Positions 9,105 to 17,737 of a stretch of DNA of 50,368 nucleotides are shown here, piece after piece. The stretch comes from Candidatus Moraniibacteriota bacterium. GTDB lineage: Bacteria > Patescibacteriota > Minisyncoccia > Moranbacterales > GCA-2747515. The DNA lies in NCBI GenBank assembly GCA_002747515.1, contig PDPP01000016.1, positions 1 through 50,368 of the forward strand, written 5' to 3'. Position numbers and translations under genes: made by a program. The notes beneath the pieces were generated by a model. The model saw only the letters and a list, made by a program, of their open reading frames with translations. It made no database searches and was not told the DNA's origin. The first letter of the stretch is position 1. Each line of letters starts with the position of its first letter.

Positions 9105-10577
9105 ATGAGTACGTATAAAGCAACAATTGGCATGGAGATTCATGTTGAACTAAAGACACAATCAAAGATGTTTTCGAGTGCGCCAAATAAACTTGGCATG
9201 GAAGAAATGCCAAATGATTCTATTGACCCAGTGACGACAGCACAACCAGGTAGTTTGCCAGTGCCAAATAAAGAGGCAATTACGTTTGTGCAAATGGCAG
9301 GATTGGGGTTGAATTGTGAGATTGCACGTAAAAGTAAATTTGATCGTAAGAATTATTTTTATCCAGATTTGCCAAAAGGGTATCAAATTTCACAGTATGA
9401 TATGCCACTATGTGAAAATGGACATATTATGATCGGTGAGAGAAAAATCGGTATCACTCGTATTCACATGGAAGAAGATACTGGTAAATCAACACATCCG
9501 CAGGGTGGACAATACACACTTGTTGACTTAAATCGTGCAGGTGTACCGCTAATGGAACTAGTCACTGAGCCAGATATTACGTCTGGACCAGAGGCACGAC
9601 TTTTTTGTCAAAAGATTCAGCAAGTTTTTCGATATCTCGGTATTGCTGATGCAGATATGGAAAAGGGACAAATGCGATGTGAAGTAAATATTTCATTGTA
9701 CAAAGATGGCGCAGATCCACTCAGTGGGCAAAAAGTAGAAATTAAAAATCTTAATTCATTTAAAGTGGTAGAAAAAGCCATTGACTACGAAATGAAGAGA
9801 CAGGCAAAAGCACTTGATAATGATGAAAAAATAGTACAAGAAACACGTGGTTGGGATGATAAAAAAGGTAAGACAGTGTCACAAAGAAAAAAAGAAAATG
9901 CAAATGATTATCGGTATTTTCCAGAGCCAGATATTCCACCGATGGTTTTTACAGATGCATATGTAGATGAACTCAAGCGTTCACTACCAGAATTACCACA
10001 TCAAAAAGAGATGCGTTTTATGGAAGAATATAATCTGAGCAATGAAAACTGTGATGTAATTACAGCAGACAAAGATACAGCAGATTTCTTTGAACATGTA
10101 GTAAGTGAAATTGTGGATAAGAAAAAATCTGGTGAAATGAAATCTGATGAAAAGAAAGTGATAAAACTTGCAGCAAATTATCTCGTGAGTGAACTGCAAA
10201 AATATCTCATCAAAGAAGAACAAAGTATTACTGATATGAAAATTTCTGCGGAAAATTTTGCCGAGCTCATGGGCATTATTGCCGACGGTACGATTAATTC
10301 ATCAGCAGCGCAGACAGTACTTTATGAAATGTATTATGGTGACGATGACGATCCAAGCCATATCATAGAAGAAAAAAATCTCGCACAAATGTCAGATAGC
10401 AGTGAACTGGATGGTATCGTAGAAAAAGTACTCGCCGCAAATGAGCAATCTGTTACTGATTACAAAGCAGGTAAAGAAAATGCTATCAAATATCTCATGG
10501 GACAAGTCATGAAAGAAAGCCATGGCAAAGCCAATCCGCAAATGGTTATGGAAATGCTACGTGAAAAATTGGTGTAG
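9105..10577 (+). CDS. gatB: Asp-tRNA(Asn)/Glu-tRNA(Gln) amidotransferase subunit B
   Basis: IGMEIHVELKTQSKMFS; DRKNYFYPDLPKGYQISQYD; DYRYFPEPDIPP. Confidence 0.97.
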   Translation: MSTYKATIGMEIHVELKTQSKMFSSAPNKLGMEEMPNDSIDPVTTAQPGSLPVPNKEAITFVQMAGLGLNCEIARKSKFDRKNYFYPDLPKGYQISQYDMPLCENGHIMIGERKIGITRIHMEEDTGKSTHPQGGQYTLVDLNRAGVPLMELVTEPDITSGPEARLFCQKIQQVFRYLGIADADMEKGQMRCEVNISLYKDGADPLSGQKVEIKNLNSFKVVEKAIDYEMKRQAKALDNDEKIVQETRGWDDKKGKTVSQRKKENANDYRYFPEPDIPPMVFTDAYVDELKRSLPELPHQKEMRFMEEYNLSNENCDVITADKDTADFFEHVVSEIVDKKKSGEMKSDEKKVIKLAANYLVSELQKYLIKEEQSITDMKISAENFAELMGIIADGTINSSAAQTVLYEMYYGDDDDPSHIIEEKNLAQMSDSSELDGIVEKVLAANEQSVTDYKAGKENAIKYLMGQVMKESHGKANPQMVMEMLREKLV

Positions 10578-10666
10578 TGTGTAGTGCTTGTATGCGTTTT
10601 ACGAAAAGCACGTATAAAAATATATCGTGACGTGATAATATAAAAGCATAGTAATAGTGATACTTC

Positions 10667-10692
10667 TGGATTCCCGCCTCCGCGGGAATGAC
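10667..10692 (+). repeat. palindromic dispersed repeat A, copy 1
   Basis: tggattcccgcctccgcgggaatgac; same family at 11265-11290 (inverted) and 24378-24403. Confidence 0.9.
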
Positions 10693-10719
10693 TGTTCTCC
10701 ATTCTTTATGCTATGGTAA

Positions 10720-10743
10720 AGACGCGATGAATCGCGTCTCTAC
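10720..10743 (+). repeat. palindromic dispersed repeat B, copy 1
   Basis: agacgcgatgaatcgcgtctctac; inverted copy at 11150-11173. Confidence 0.9.
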
Positions 10744-10764
10744 GTAGGTAAGGCGGGGGCGGGG

Positions 10765-10793
10765 TTGACAAATTTTTAATTATAGTTTATAAT
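10765..10793 (+). promoter_or_regulatory. consensus sigma70-type promoter TTGACA-17-TATAAT driving the intergenic RNA
   Basis: ttgaca 10765-10770, 17-nt spacer, tataat 10788-10793. Confidence 0.85.
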
Positions 10794-10799
10794 TATACC

Positions 10800-11112
10800 A
10801 TGCAGATAAGAAATGGCAAAAAGATTGGTCGCTTGTGGCGACATGCCACATCTGCAAATAAGGCTGCTGTGGCAAGTTGAGCCAATGGTGAGAGAGAAGA
10901 TTGGACCTCTAAAAAAGTCAAAATGGTCCCCTCGCCAGCAGCAGAAAAACTGCCAAAATACCGGAACCGCCCTACGGCTGGACAAAAAGGAGGTGATGCC
11001 TATGATTGCGGTAAATTAAAGTTTTTATAATGTAAAGTGATGCCGCTGGGGATGAAAGCGTCCCCACCAACCCCATGTGATTGCAGGAATTGCACGCATG
11101 GGGTCTTTTTTA
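10800..11112 (+). ncRNA. unassigned structured RNA candidate (~310 nt)
   Basis: perfect promoter, nested helices (TGCAGAT/ATCTGCA, TGGCA/TGCCA, GTCGC/GCGAC), further hairpins, terminator; no convincing protein-coding frame. Confidence 0.65.
11079..11112 (+). terminator. rho-independent terminator of the intergenic RNA
   Basis: ACCCCATG...CATGGGGT followed by CTTTTTT. Confidence 0.85.
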
Positions 11113-11149
11113 CAACATTTAAGCTGTAATGTGTTTATATGTTAATACT

Positions 11150-11173
11150 GTAGAGATGCGATTCATCGCGTCT
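11150..11173 (-). repeat. palindromic dispersed repeat B, inverted copy
   Basis: gtagagatgcgattcatcgcgtct = reverse complement of 10720-10743 with one mismatch. Confidence 0.9.
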
Positions 11174-11264
11174 TTTTCTGTGCATGTCCTAAAATTTCAG
11201 TGTTATTAGTTAAAAATGTAGAGATGTCAGATTGGATTCCGGTATGACGTAAGTGAAAAACAAT

Positions 11265-11290
11265 GTCATTCCCGCGGAGGCGGGAATCTA
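11265..11290 (-). repeat. palindromic dispersed repeat A, inverted copy
   Basis: gtcattcccgcggaggcgggaatcta = reverse complement of 10667-10692 with one mismatch. Confidence 0.9.
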
Positions 11291-11302
11291 GGGAAAATAG
11301 CA

Positions 11303-12256
11303 CTAATCTTTTTGTAAAAAATGGTGTACTTTTTGTAAGGCATCTTTGTGTGTGGTGACATCATGGATGGTGGTGCCGTGTTTTTTCCAGCGGCGGATCC
11401 ATGTGTTTTGTCTTTTGGCGTAGTGTTTGAGGTCTCTGATGGTATTTTCTCGCATTGTGTTATATGTAATAAAGCCACGTACATACTGTGTGCACCATTT
11501 ATATTCTAGTCCAAAGTTTTCTAGTTTTGTCCACGGCATTTTGTATGTAAAATGTGCTTTGTAAATTTCATCAAGTATTCCACTGTCAAACCACGTATCC
11601 ATTCTTTTTTCTATGCGATTATGTAGTACAACTTTTGGATGTATAATAGCCATGATGAGATTTTTATTTGGATCAATAAGTTTTTTTGTGATCTGGGGTA
11701 CATGGCCATATGCTTTTGCAATTTCAATTGCACGAATTATGCGTACAGGATTTTGTGCGTCAACTTTTTGTGCGTACAGAGGATCATATTTTTTTAGTAT
11801 TGCAAGAAGTTTTTCTGTTGAATATGTAGAGAGTTTTTTGCGTAATTTTTTATCTGGTAAAACAGGGGGAAAATCAGTTTTTTCTAAGAGTGCTTGTGCC
11901 CAAAACATCGTACCACCACAAATAATTGGTAGCATATTTCTTGATGCGATATCATCTTTAATTTTTCGTGCTTTTTTGACAAATTTTGCAACATTGTATT
12001 CTGTTGTTGGATGAATGATATCAATCATATAATGGGGAATGCCATCACATATATAGGCTTTTTTTGTATGCGGTCCACGGTTAATAGATGTGGTTAAAAC
12101 ACCAGGTTCTTTGCCTGTGCCAATATCCAAATGACGATAAATTTGTCGCGAATCTGCAGAAATAATCTCACCAGTAAATTTTTGTGCAATTGTGATTGCA
12201 AGATTAGATTTTCCAGATGCTGTCGGTCCGATAATTGTGATAGTTTTTTGTTGCAT
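11303..12256 (-). CDS. miaA: tRNA dimethylallyltransferase
   Basis: TIIGPTASGKSNLAI; GEIISADSRQIYRHLDIGTGK. Confidence 0.95.
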   Translation of the reverse strand: MQQKTITIIGPTASGKSNLAITIAQKFTGEIISADSRQIYRHLDIGTGKEPGVLTTSINRGPHTKKAYICDGIPHYMIDIIHPTTEYNVAKFVKKARKIKDDIASRNMLPIICGGTMFWAQALLEKTDFPPVLPDKKLRKKLSTYSTEKLLAILKKYDPLYAQKVDAQNPVRIIRAIEIAKAYGHVPQITKKLIDPNKNLIMAIIHPKVVLHNRIEKRMDTWFDSGILDEIYKAHFTYKMPWTKLENFGLEYKWCTQYVRGFITYNTMRENTIRDLKHYAKRQNTWIRRWKKHGTTIHDVTTHKDALQKVHHFLQKD

Positions 12257-12301
12257 AATGCTGGTATTATAAAAGTATTTCCTGAATAATCAAGGGTAAA
12301 A

Positions 12302-12994
12302 CTATATTTTGCAAATTGTTATTAGAGTATTTAAATCATTTACATTTTTATCAAAAAAATGATTACTGTCTATTATATCTGTATGTGTATGTGGCATCTT
12401 TTTTTCTAATATGTGAATGTTTTTTTGCGGTATAAAATCATCACTTGGAAAGATGATGTGACAATCATTTGTGATGTGTGGGAGTTTTTCATTTATAGAG
12501 AAATTTTTGTAAGAGGAAAACCAATTTTTATCTAATAATTTATAATTTTTTTTTGATACTTTACATAATACAGGTTTTTGAGATTTCTGTATTTTTTCTT
12601 TATCGTCTTTACTGATGCGTGGCAATATAATTTCATCAATATAAATTGCTGGAGCAAGAAGTGTAAGAGAAATATTTTTGTCGTGAGTATCTAGTATAGC
12701 ATCAAGTGTTACTGCACATCCTTGAGAGTGTGCAAGTAGTGTGATTTTTTTATTTTGTGCAAGAGGATTATTTTTTAATTCCAAAATTTCTTTTATGAGA
12801 TGTTTTTTCATTTCATCGAGATTCCATAATTTTTTTTCATTTTTTTCATGCCCAAAAAATTTCACACAATACACATTTTTAGCGTGCTTTACAAGATGAT
12901 CAAAAAGTTTTTTTGTAAATCCATCTGTATAATTTCCCAGAAATCCTGGAATGATACAATAAATGTTTTTGTCATTTTGATTAAGAATTTGCAT
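12302..12994 (-). CDS. alpha/beta hydrolase-like protein
   Basis: LLAHSQGCAVTLDAIL (GxSxG-like AHSQG nucleophile elbow). Confidence 0.6.
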   Translation of the reverse strand: MQILNQNDKNIYCIIPGFLGNYTDGFTKKLFDHLVKHAKNVYCVKFFGHEKNEKKLWNLDEMKKHLIKEILELKNNPLAQNKKITLLAHSQGCAVTLDAILDTHDKNISLTLLAPAIYIDEIILPRISKDDKEKIQKSQKPVLCKVSKKNYKLLDKNWFSSYKNFSINEKLPHITNDCHIIFPSDDFIPQKNIHILEKKMPHTHTDIIDSNHFFDKNVNDLNTLITICKI

Positions 12995-13009
12995 GTTTTT
13001 TATAAATAA

Positions 13010-13540
13010 TTATTGTAATAGTTTTAAATAGTCCAGCCCAAGATAAGCAATATCTGTTTCTAATATTTTTCCAGATGAAAGTAAAGTGCGAAATTCGTCT
13101 ACTGTTGGAAACAATACTTCTATATCTTCATTTTTATCAAGTTTCTGTTCTGTAATTTTTTGGCAGTTTTTTGCGACAAATGTATATCTTTTTGATGTAG
13201 AATATCCACAGAGATGTGATTCTGTTACAAATGCAATCGTTCCAGTATGACCTGTTTCTTCGAGTAATTCTCTTTTTGCAGCTTCCTCTGGACTCTCTCC
13301 TGCATCAATTTCTCCGCCAGGTAATCCAAATACAATATCATTTGGACCTGGACGAAATTGTTTTGTGATAATTATATGATTATCTTGTGTAATTGCTAAT
13401 ATAAAAACAGGATTATTTTCTTTTTTGATATAAAATTCATTTTTAGATTTATCTGAAAATTCAAAATATACTTTTTCAATTCCACGTCCATATTTACTAC
13501 AAATATTTTTACGAGAAATTTCTTTCCATTTATAAACCAT
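13010..13540 (-). CDS. NUDIX hydrolase (ADP-ribose pyrophosphatase-like)
   Basis: GGEIDAGESPEEAAKRELLEETGHTG Nudix box. Confidence 0.9.
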   Translation of the reverse strand: MVYKWKEISRKNICSKYGRGIEKVYFEFSDKSKNEFYIKKENNPVFILAITQDNHIIITKQFRPGPNDIVFGLPGGEIDAGESPEEAAKRELLEETGHTGTIAFVTESHLCGYSTSKRYTFVAKNCQKITEQKLDKNEDIEVLFPTVDEFRTLLSSGKILETDIAYLGLDYLKLLQ

Positions 13541-13710
13541 ATTTCTATACTAAACTTTAATATTTTTTAGATTATCATAGAAACTGTAAAAAGAACAATT
13601 AAGTTTATAATTTTGCTGTACAAAGATTTATTGATTATTTTTGTGTTTTATGTTATTATATTTTATCATGTTTTTTTACAATAAAATATTTTTATAAAAA
13701 GGAGGAATTA

Positions 13711-14793
13711 ATGATTACAAGTCCGATAGTTGTTGTTTTAATGGCTGGAGGTTCAGGCGAACGTTTATACCAAGCGCATTTATCTGGGAAGAAAAAACCA
13801 AAACAGTTTCAGAATATAATTTCTGAAAATTTTTCCTTAATTCAAGAAGGGTTTCAGTATGTTCGATCAATTACTAGGCGTGATTTAATGTTTGCATCTA
13901 CAACAGAAGAGTGGGATAATCTTATCCGTGAAGAATTACCAGAAATAAAATCTGAAAATATCATTGTAGAACCATGTAAACGAGATACGATGGCAGCAGT
14001 GGCATTCATAGCAAAGGAAATTCACAAAAAAATTCCTAATGCTATTGTTGTTACTGTGCCAAGTGATCATGTTCTTAAAAATGTATTTGATTTTACGCAA
14101 GCAGTACATGCTGCGTGCGAGACAGTTGAAAAATATCCACAAAAAATTGGTCTTTTGGGCATTAAGCCGGATGAACCAAACACAATGCTGGGATATGTAA
14201 AAATTGGCAAAAAACTTGGCATATTTAATGGTCAAGATGTTTTTACAGCTGATTCTTTTAAAGAAAAGCCAGATAAAGCTACTGCAGTGGAATATCAAAA
14301 TAGTGATCAATATTATTGGAATGGAGGTCATTTTATATTTCGTGCACAAACTATAATTGATTTAGTGCGTAAATATGAGCCACATTTGAATGATGTTCTT
14401 GAAAGGCTTACAAATTGTGATAATAAGGAGGAGCGTGCAGAAATTTTTGGATCTGTAAGAAAAGATTCATTTTCCACAGCAATCATGGAGGTAATCTCTG
14501 CAGATCAGCGTTTTGTTGTTCCTGCAGACCTTGATTGGAGCGATGTTGGCACATGGAATTCGTTGTGGGCACATTGTCCTCAAGATAAAAATGGTAATGT
14601 GTGTCGTGGAAATGTGTCTACCATTGAATCAAACAATAATTTAATCTTTTCCAATAATGGCATAAAAGTCATCACTCTTGGGATAAATGGATTGCGTGTC
14701 TTTGTGAAAAAGGATATGGTTCTGATTGTTGATCACAAGAGTGCGGACGATATAAAAAAAGTCATTCATTTTTGTGAAGAGATTGAAGACTAG
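13711..14793 (+). CDS. mannose-1-phosphate guanylyltransferase family nucleotidyltransferase
   Basis: VLMAGGSGERLY; VTVPSDHVL; FKEKPDKATA; YYWNGGHFIFRA; DLDWSDVGTWNSLW. Confidence 0.9.
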   Translation: MITSPIVVVLMAGGSGERLYQAHLSGKKKPKQFQNIISENFSLIQEGFQYVRSITRRDLMFASTTEEWDNLIREELPEIKSENIIVEPCKRDTMAAVAFIAKEIHKKIPNAIVVTVPSDHVLKNVFDFTQAVHAACETVEKYPQKIGLLGIKPDEPNTMLGYVKIGKKLGIFNGQDVFTADSFKEKPDKATAVEYQNSDQYYWNGGHFIFRAQTIIDLVRKYEPHLNDVLERLTNCDNKEERAEIFGSVRKDSFSTAIMEVISADQRFVVPADLDWSDVGTWNSLWAHCPQDKNGNVCRGNVSTIESNNNLIFSNNGIKVITLGINGLRVFVKKDMVLIVDHKSADDIKKVIHFCEEIED

Positions 14794-14799
14794 TTAAAT

Positions 14800-14833
14800 G
14801 AGAGCTTTGAAAATAGTCAAAGCTCTCTTTTTG
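14800..14833 (+). terminator. rho-independent terminator
   Basis: GAGAGCTTTGAaaatagTCAAAGCTCTC then TTTTTG. Confidence 0.85.
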
Positions 14834-14865
14834 TTTTTTTGTGAACTTTTTGATGTAAAATGCGT

Positions 14866-16638
14866 TTACTGATTTTTTTCAATCAATTTTTTGAGAAGAT
14901 TTTCTACTTTTTCTACACCTTCATCACCGTTTTTTCGTGTGCGGACGGAGACGGTTTTATCTGTCATTTCTTTTTCACCGACGATGAGCATATAGGGGAT
15001 TTTTTCGTTTTGTGCTGCTCGGATGCGTTTGCCGAGAGTTTCTGATTCGTTGGAGAGTTCTGCGCGTATGCCAGATGCAGTACATGTATCTACGACACTT
15101 TGACCGTAGTCATTGAATTTGTCCGACACAGGGATGACGGCGACTTGTACAGGAGAAAGCCAAAAAGGAAATGCACCTGCAAAGTGTTCAATGATAACAG
15201 AGAGAAATCGCTCAAGTGATCCTGCAATTGCACGGTGAATCATAACGGGTGTATGTTTTTCGCCGTTTTCATCTGTGTATTCAAGATTAAATCGCTCAGG
15301 CATGACAAAGTCTAGTTGTGCTGTGGCGAGTTGCCATTCGCGTCCGAGTGCGTCTTTGAACATAAAATCAAGTTTTGGTCCGTAAAATGCTGCTTCACCT
15401 TCTACGCGTTTGTAATCGAGATTTTCTTTTTGTGCAATGTTTTCGAGAATTGTTTCTGCGTCTGTCCATTTCTTTTCATCGCCGAGATATTTTTCTGGTG
15501 TTTTTGGGTCGCGGATAGATACAGATACCCAGTAATCACCCTCAGTAAACATCTCTAGTGATGTATAAAAACGACGAATGACTGTGACAATGTTTCGCAC
15601 TTCTTCTTCAATTTGTTCTGGCGTGCAAAAGACATGACCATCATCTTGTGAGATGGATCGTACACGAGAGAGTCCGAGCAGTTCGCCAGCTTGTTCATCA
15701 CGGTATACCATCGTTGCCTCCATAAATCGTACAGGTAAATCTTTGTATGAGTGTGGTCGTGATGCAAATATCTGTGTATGGTGTGGACAGTTCATTGGCT
15801 TCATGACAAACTCTTGATTTGATTGACCTTTGACTTTAAATAAATCATCACCAAATTTTTCCCAGTGTCCAGATGTTTCGTATAATTCTTTTTTTGTGAT
15901 GTGGGGAATTGTCACTTTACTGTAGCCAAATTCACTTTGAAAATTTTGGATTTTTTCTACAATTAAATCACGTAAAAGCGTGCCTTTTGGTGTAAATAGG
16001 GGAAGTCCAGCACCCACAAGATCAGAAAAAGTGAATAGGTCAAGCTCTTTGCCAAGTTTTCTATGATCACGTTTCTTTGCCTCCTCGATTTTTGTGAGGT
16101 AGGTATCAAGATCTTCTTTGGTGTCAAATAAAACGCCGTATACACGTGTGAGTTGGTCGTGGTTTTCATCGCTTTTCCAGTATGCACCAGAAAGACGTGT
16201 AACTTTAAGTGCCTTTGCGTTGATCTCTTTGGTATTGTCTACGTGTGGACCACGACAGAGGTCGTCAAAATCTTTTGATGTGTAGATGCTGACATGTTCC
16301 TCACCTTCTTTTGCAAGGTCATCAATCATCTCAACTTTGTATTCCTGACCAGCATCAGCAAATTTTTTGCGTGCTTCATCAATAGACAATACGTTTTTTT
16401 CAAAAGTGATATTTTGTGATATGAGTTTTTTCATTTTTTTCTCAATTTTTTTGAGCTCGTCTTCTGTGATTGGTTCATTTGTTTTGACATCATAATAAAA
16501 TCCATTATCAATCGCTGGTCCGACGCCGAGCTTTGCATCTGGGTGCATGTCCAAAATCGTCATCGCGAGAATATGCGCTGCAGAGTGGCGTTTTTTTTCG
16601 ATCATATTTTTATCATTTTCTAATTGTTCACTACACAT
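14866..16638 (-). CDS. thrS: threonyl-tRNA synthetase lacking the N-terminal TGS domain
   Basis: KKRHSAAHILA editing domain at the extreme N-terminus; MKPMNCPHHTQIF; FRYRDE-like VYRDEQAGEL; class II motifs. Confidence 0.95.
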   Translation of the reverse strand: MCSEQLENDKNMIEKKRHSAAHILAMTILDMHPDAKLGVGPAIDNGFYYDVKTNEPITEDELKKIEKKMKKLISQNITFEKNVLSIDEARKKFADAGQEYKVEMIDDLAKEGEEHVSIYTSKDFDDLCRGPHVDNTKEINAKALKVTRLSGAYWKSDENHDQLTRVYGVLFDTKEDLDTYLTKIEEAKKRDHRKLGKELDLFTFSDLVGAGLPLFTPKGTLLRDLIVEKIQNFQSEFGYSKVTIPHITKKELYETSGHWEKFGDDLFKVKGQSNQEFVMKPMNCPHHTQIFASRPHSYKDLPVRFMEATMVYRDEQAGELLGLSRVRSISQDDGHVFCTPEQIEEEVRNIVTVIRRFYTSLEMFTEGDYWVSVSIRDPKTPEKYLGDEKKWTDAETILENIAQKENLDYKRVEGEAAFYGPKLDFMFKDALGREWQLATAQLDFVMPERFNLEYTDENGEKHTPVMIHRAIAGSLERFLSVIIEHFAGAFPFWLSPVQVAVIPVSDKFNDYGQSVVDTCTASGIRAELSNESETLGKRIRAAQNEKIPYMLIVGEKEMTDKTVSVRTRKNGDEGVEKVENLLKKLIEKNQ

Positions 16639-16674
16639 AGTATTGAAATATTAATTGTTTTTGTAGATGATGTT

Positions 16675-16870
16675 TTTCTAAAAAAAGAAAAAACACCGAC
16701 AACAAAACACGACTTAAAACTTACTGAGACCCCTCTATGATAAGAAGGGCGGTTCCACTCAGTTTCCCGTTTATGTTGTGGGCGCTCTTTGATATGTGTA
16801 TGTAACGTCTACACAAAAAATTTCTACGCAAGCTCCATAGGTGGTGAGGCTACATCACAGCTTGTATGTA
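16675..16870 (-). promoter_or_regulatory. T-box-like leader upstream of thrS (short Stem I)
   Basis: minus strand: ACTGAG-TGGAACC-GCCCT...AGGGG-TCTCAGT antiterminator-like element with UGGNACC bulge (16751-16757); short stem CAAGCT/AGCTTG enclosing ACCACC; directly upstream of thrS. Confidence 0.65.
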
Positions 16871-16910
16871 ATTGTGCGTCTATTTTCACACAAAGAAGCA
16901 AAGAATGCAA

Positions 16911-16939
16911 TATTGACAAAAGATGAATAGTGTGCTATG
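16911..16939 (+). promoter_or_regulatory. promoter TTGACA-17-TATGAT for hypothetical gene 16992
   Basis: ttgaca then 17 nt then tatgat. Confidence 0.7.
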
Positions 16940-16991
16940 ATGTTGTGTTGTAAAAATGTTGTTTTAATAAAAAAATAGAAGGAGACAAAAA

Positions 16992-17558
16992 ATGACAACC
17001 TTTAATAATTTTAAAGAATTAGCGAGTTTTTGGGTTAGTACACGTAAACCACATATGAAAAAGTCTGTTGCGTCGTCAAAGAAAAAACCAGTAAAAAAAG
17101 TGGTGCAATCCACAAAACCAAAGGTTGAATCAGAAAAGAAAAAACCTGAATATAAGATTTTGCAAACTATTGAGGGTGTGGTCATGAAAGTGCCAAAAGA
17201 AAGTGGATTAACGTATCATCCCGCTTGTGTCATTAACAGTGCAGAGGTTCATGCACCATTTTGGCACAATGGCAAACCTTTCAAGGGTGGAAAATTTTTG
17301 AATGTGTTTTTTTACAAGATTGCAAATGCTAATTTTGGTAAAAAAATTGTTGGCACAGTTTTTGTAATCAAAAAAACAATGCCAAACGGTGAGGAATACA
17401 AGATGTTGGATGTATTTCATACACCAGATGCCCCCTGTCGGTTTAATTTTTCCATGACGGAAAATCCGTCTGAGGAAAGCATCGTGTTTGGTATCTTTCC
17501 TGATGTCAAACAAAAAATGTGTTTTCAGCCAAGGAAACATGATCGGCTGAGACCATAA
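16992..17558 (+). CDS. hypothetical protein with Lys-rich N-terminal linker
   Basis: own promoter, SD gaaggaga, terminator-like hairpin after it; no family recognised. Confidence 0.7.
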   Translation: MTTFNNFKELASFWVSTRKPHMKKSVASSKKKPVKKVVQSTKPKVESEKKKPEYKILQTIEGVVMKVPKESGLTYHPACVINSAEVHAPFWHNGKPFKGGKFLNVFFYKIANANFGKKIVGTVFVIKKTMPNGEEYKMLDVFHTPDAPCRFNFSMTENPSEESIVFGIFPDVKQKMCFQPRKHDRLRP

Positions 17559-17654
17559 ACATTTTTGCTAAAATTCAACGACACAATCTCCATCATGCAC
17601 AACTGTTGCATGTTGGGGATTTTTATTTATTCACAATGTTTGCAAAAATGATGT

Positions 17655-17683
17655 TTGCAGGAATGATAAAAATGTGACATAAT
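17655..17683 (+). promoter_or_regulatory. promoter TTGCAG-17-CATAAT
   Basis: hexamers with 17-nt spacer upstream of 17738 ORF. Confidence 0.5.
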
Positions 17684-17737
17684 ACCGCATTGAAAAGAAG
17701 TTGTTTAAAAAAATCAAAAAATGGAGGAGGAATAATA

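Noticed and set aside
10813-11019. 68-aa ORF MAKRLVACGDMPHLQ... in the ORF track
   Set aside because: No SD at its start, lies across the nested RNA helices, and another frame is equally open; treated as part of the RNA candidate.
10800-11030. UGA recoding (genetic code 25, UGA = Gly), suggested by the TGA-interrupted frame in the RNA unit
   Set aside because: murB (34732), the PpiC gene (46418) and ORF 17738..18154 all terminate naturally at TGA, and no conserved gene in the window carries internal in-frame TGA; standard stop usage is simpler.
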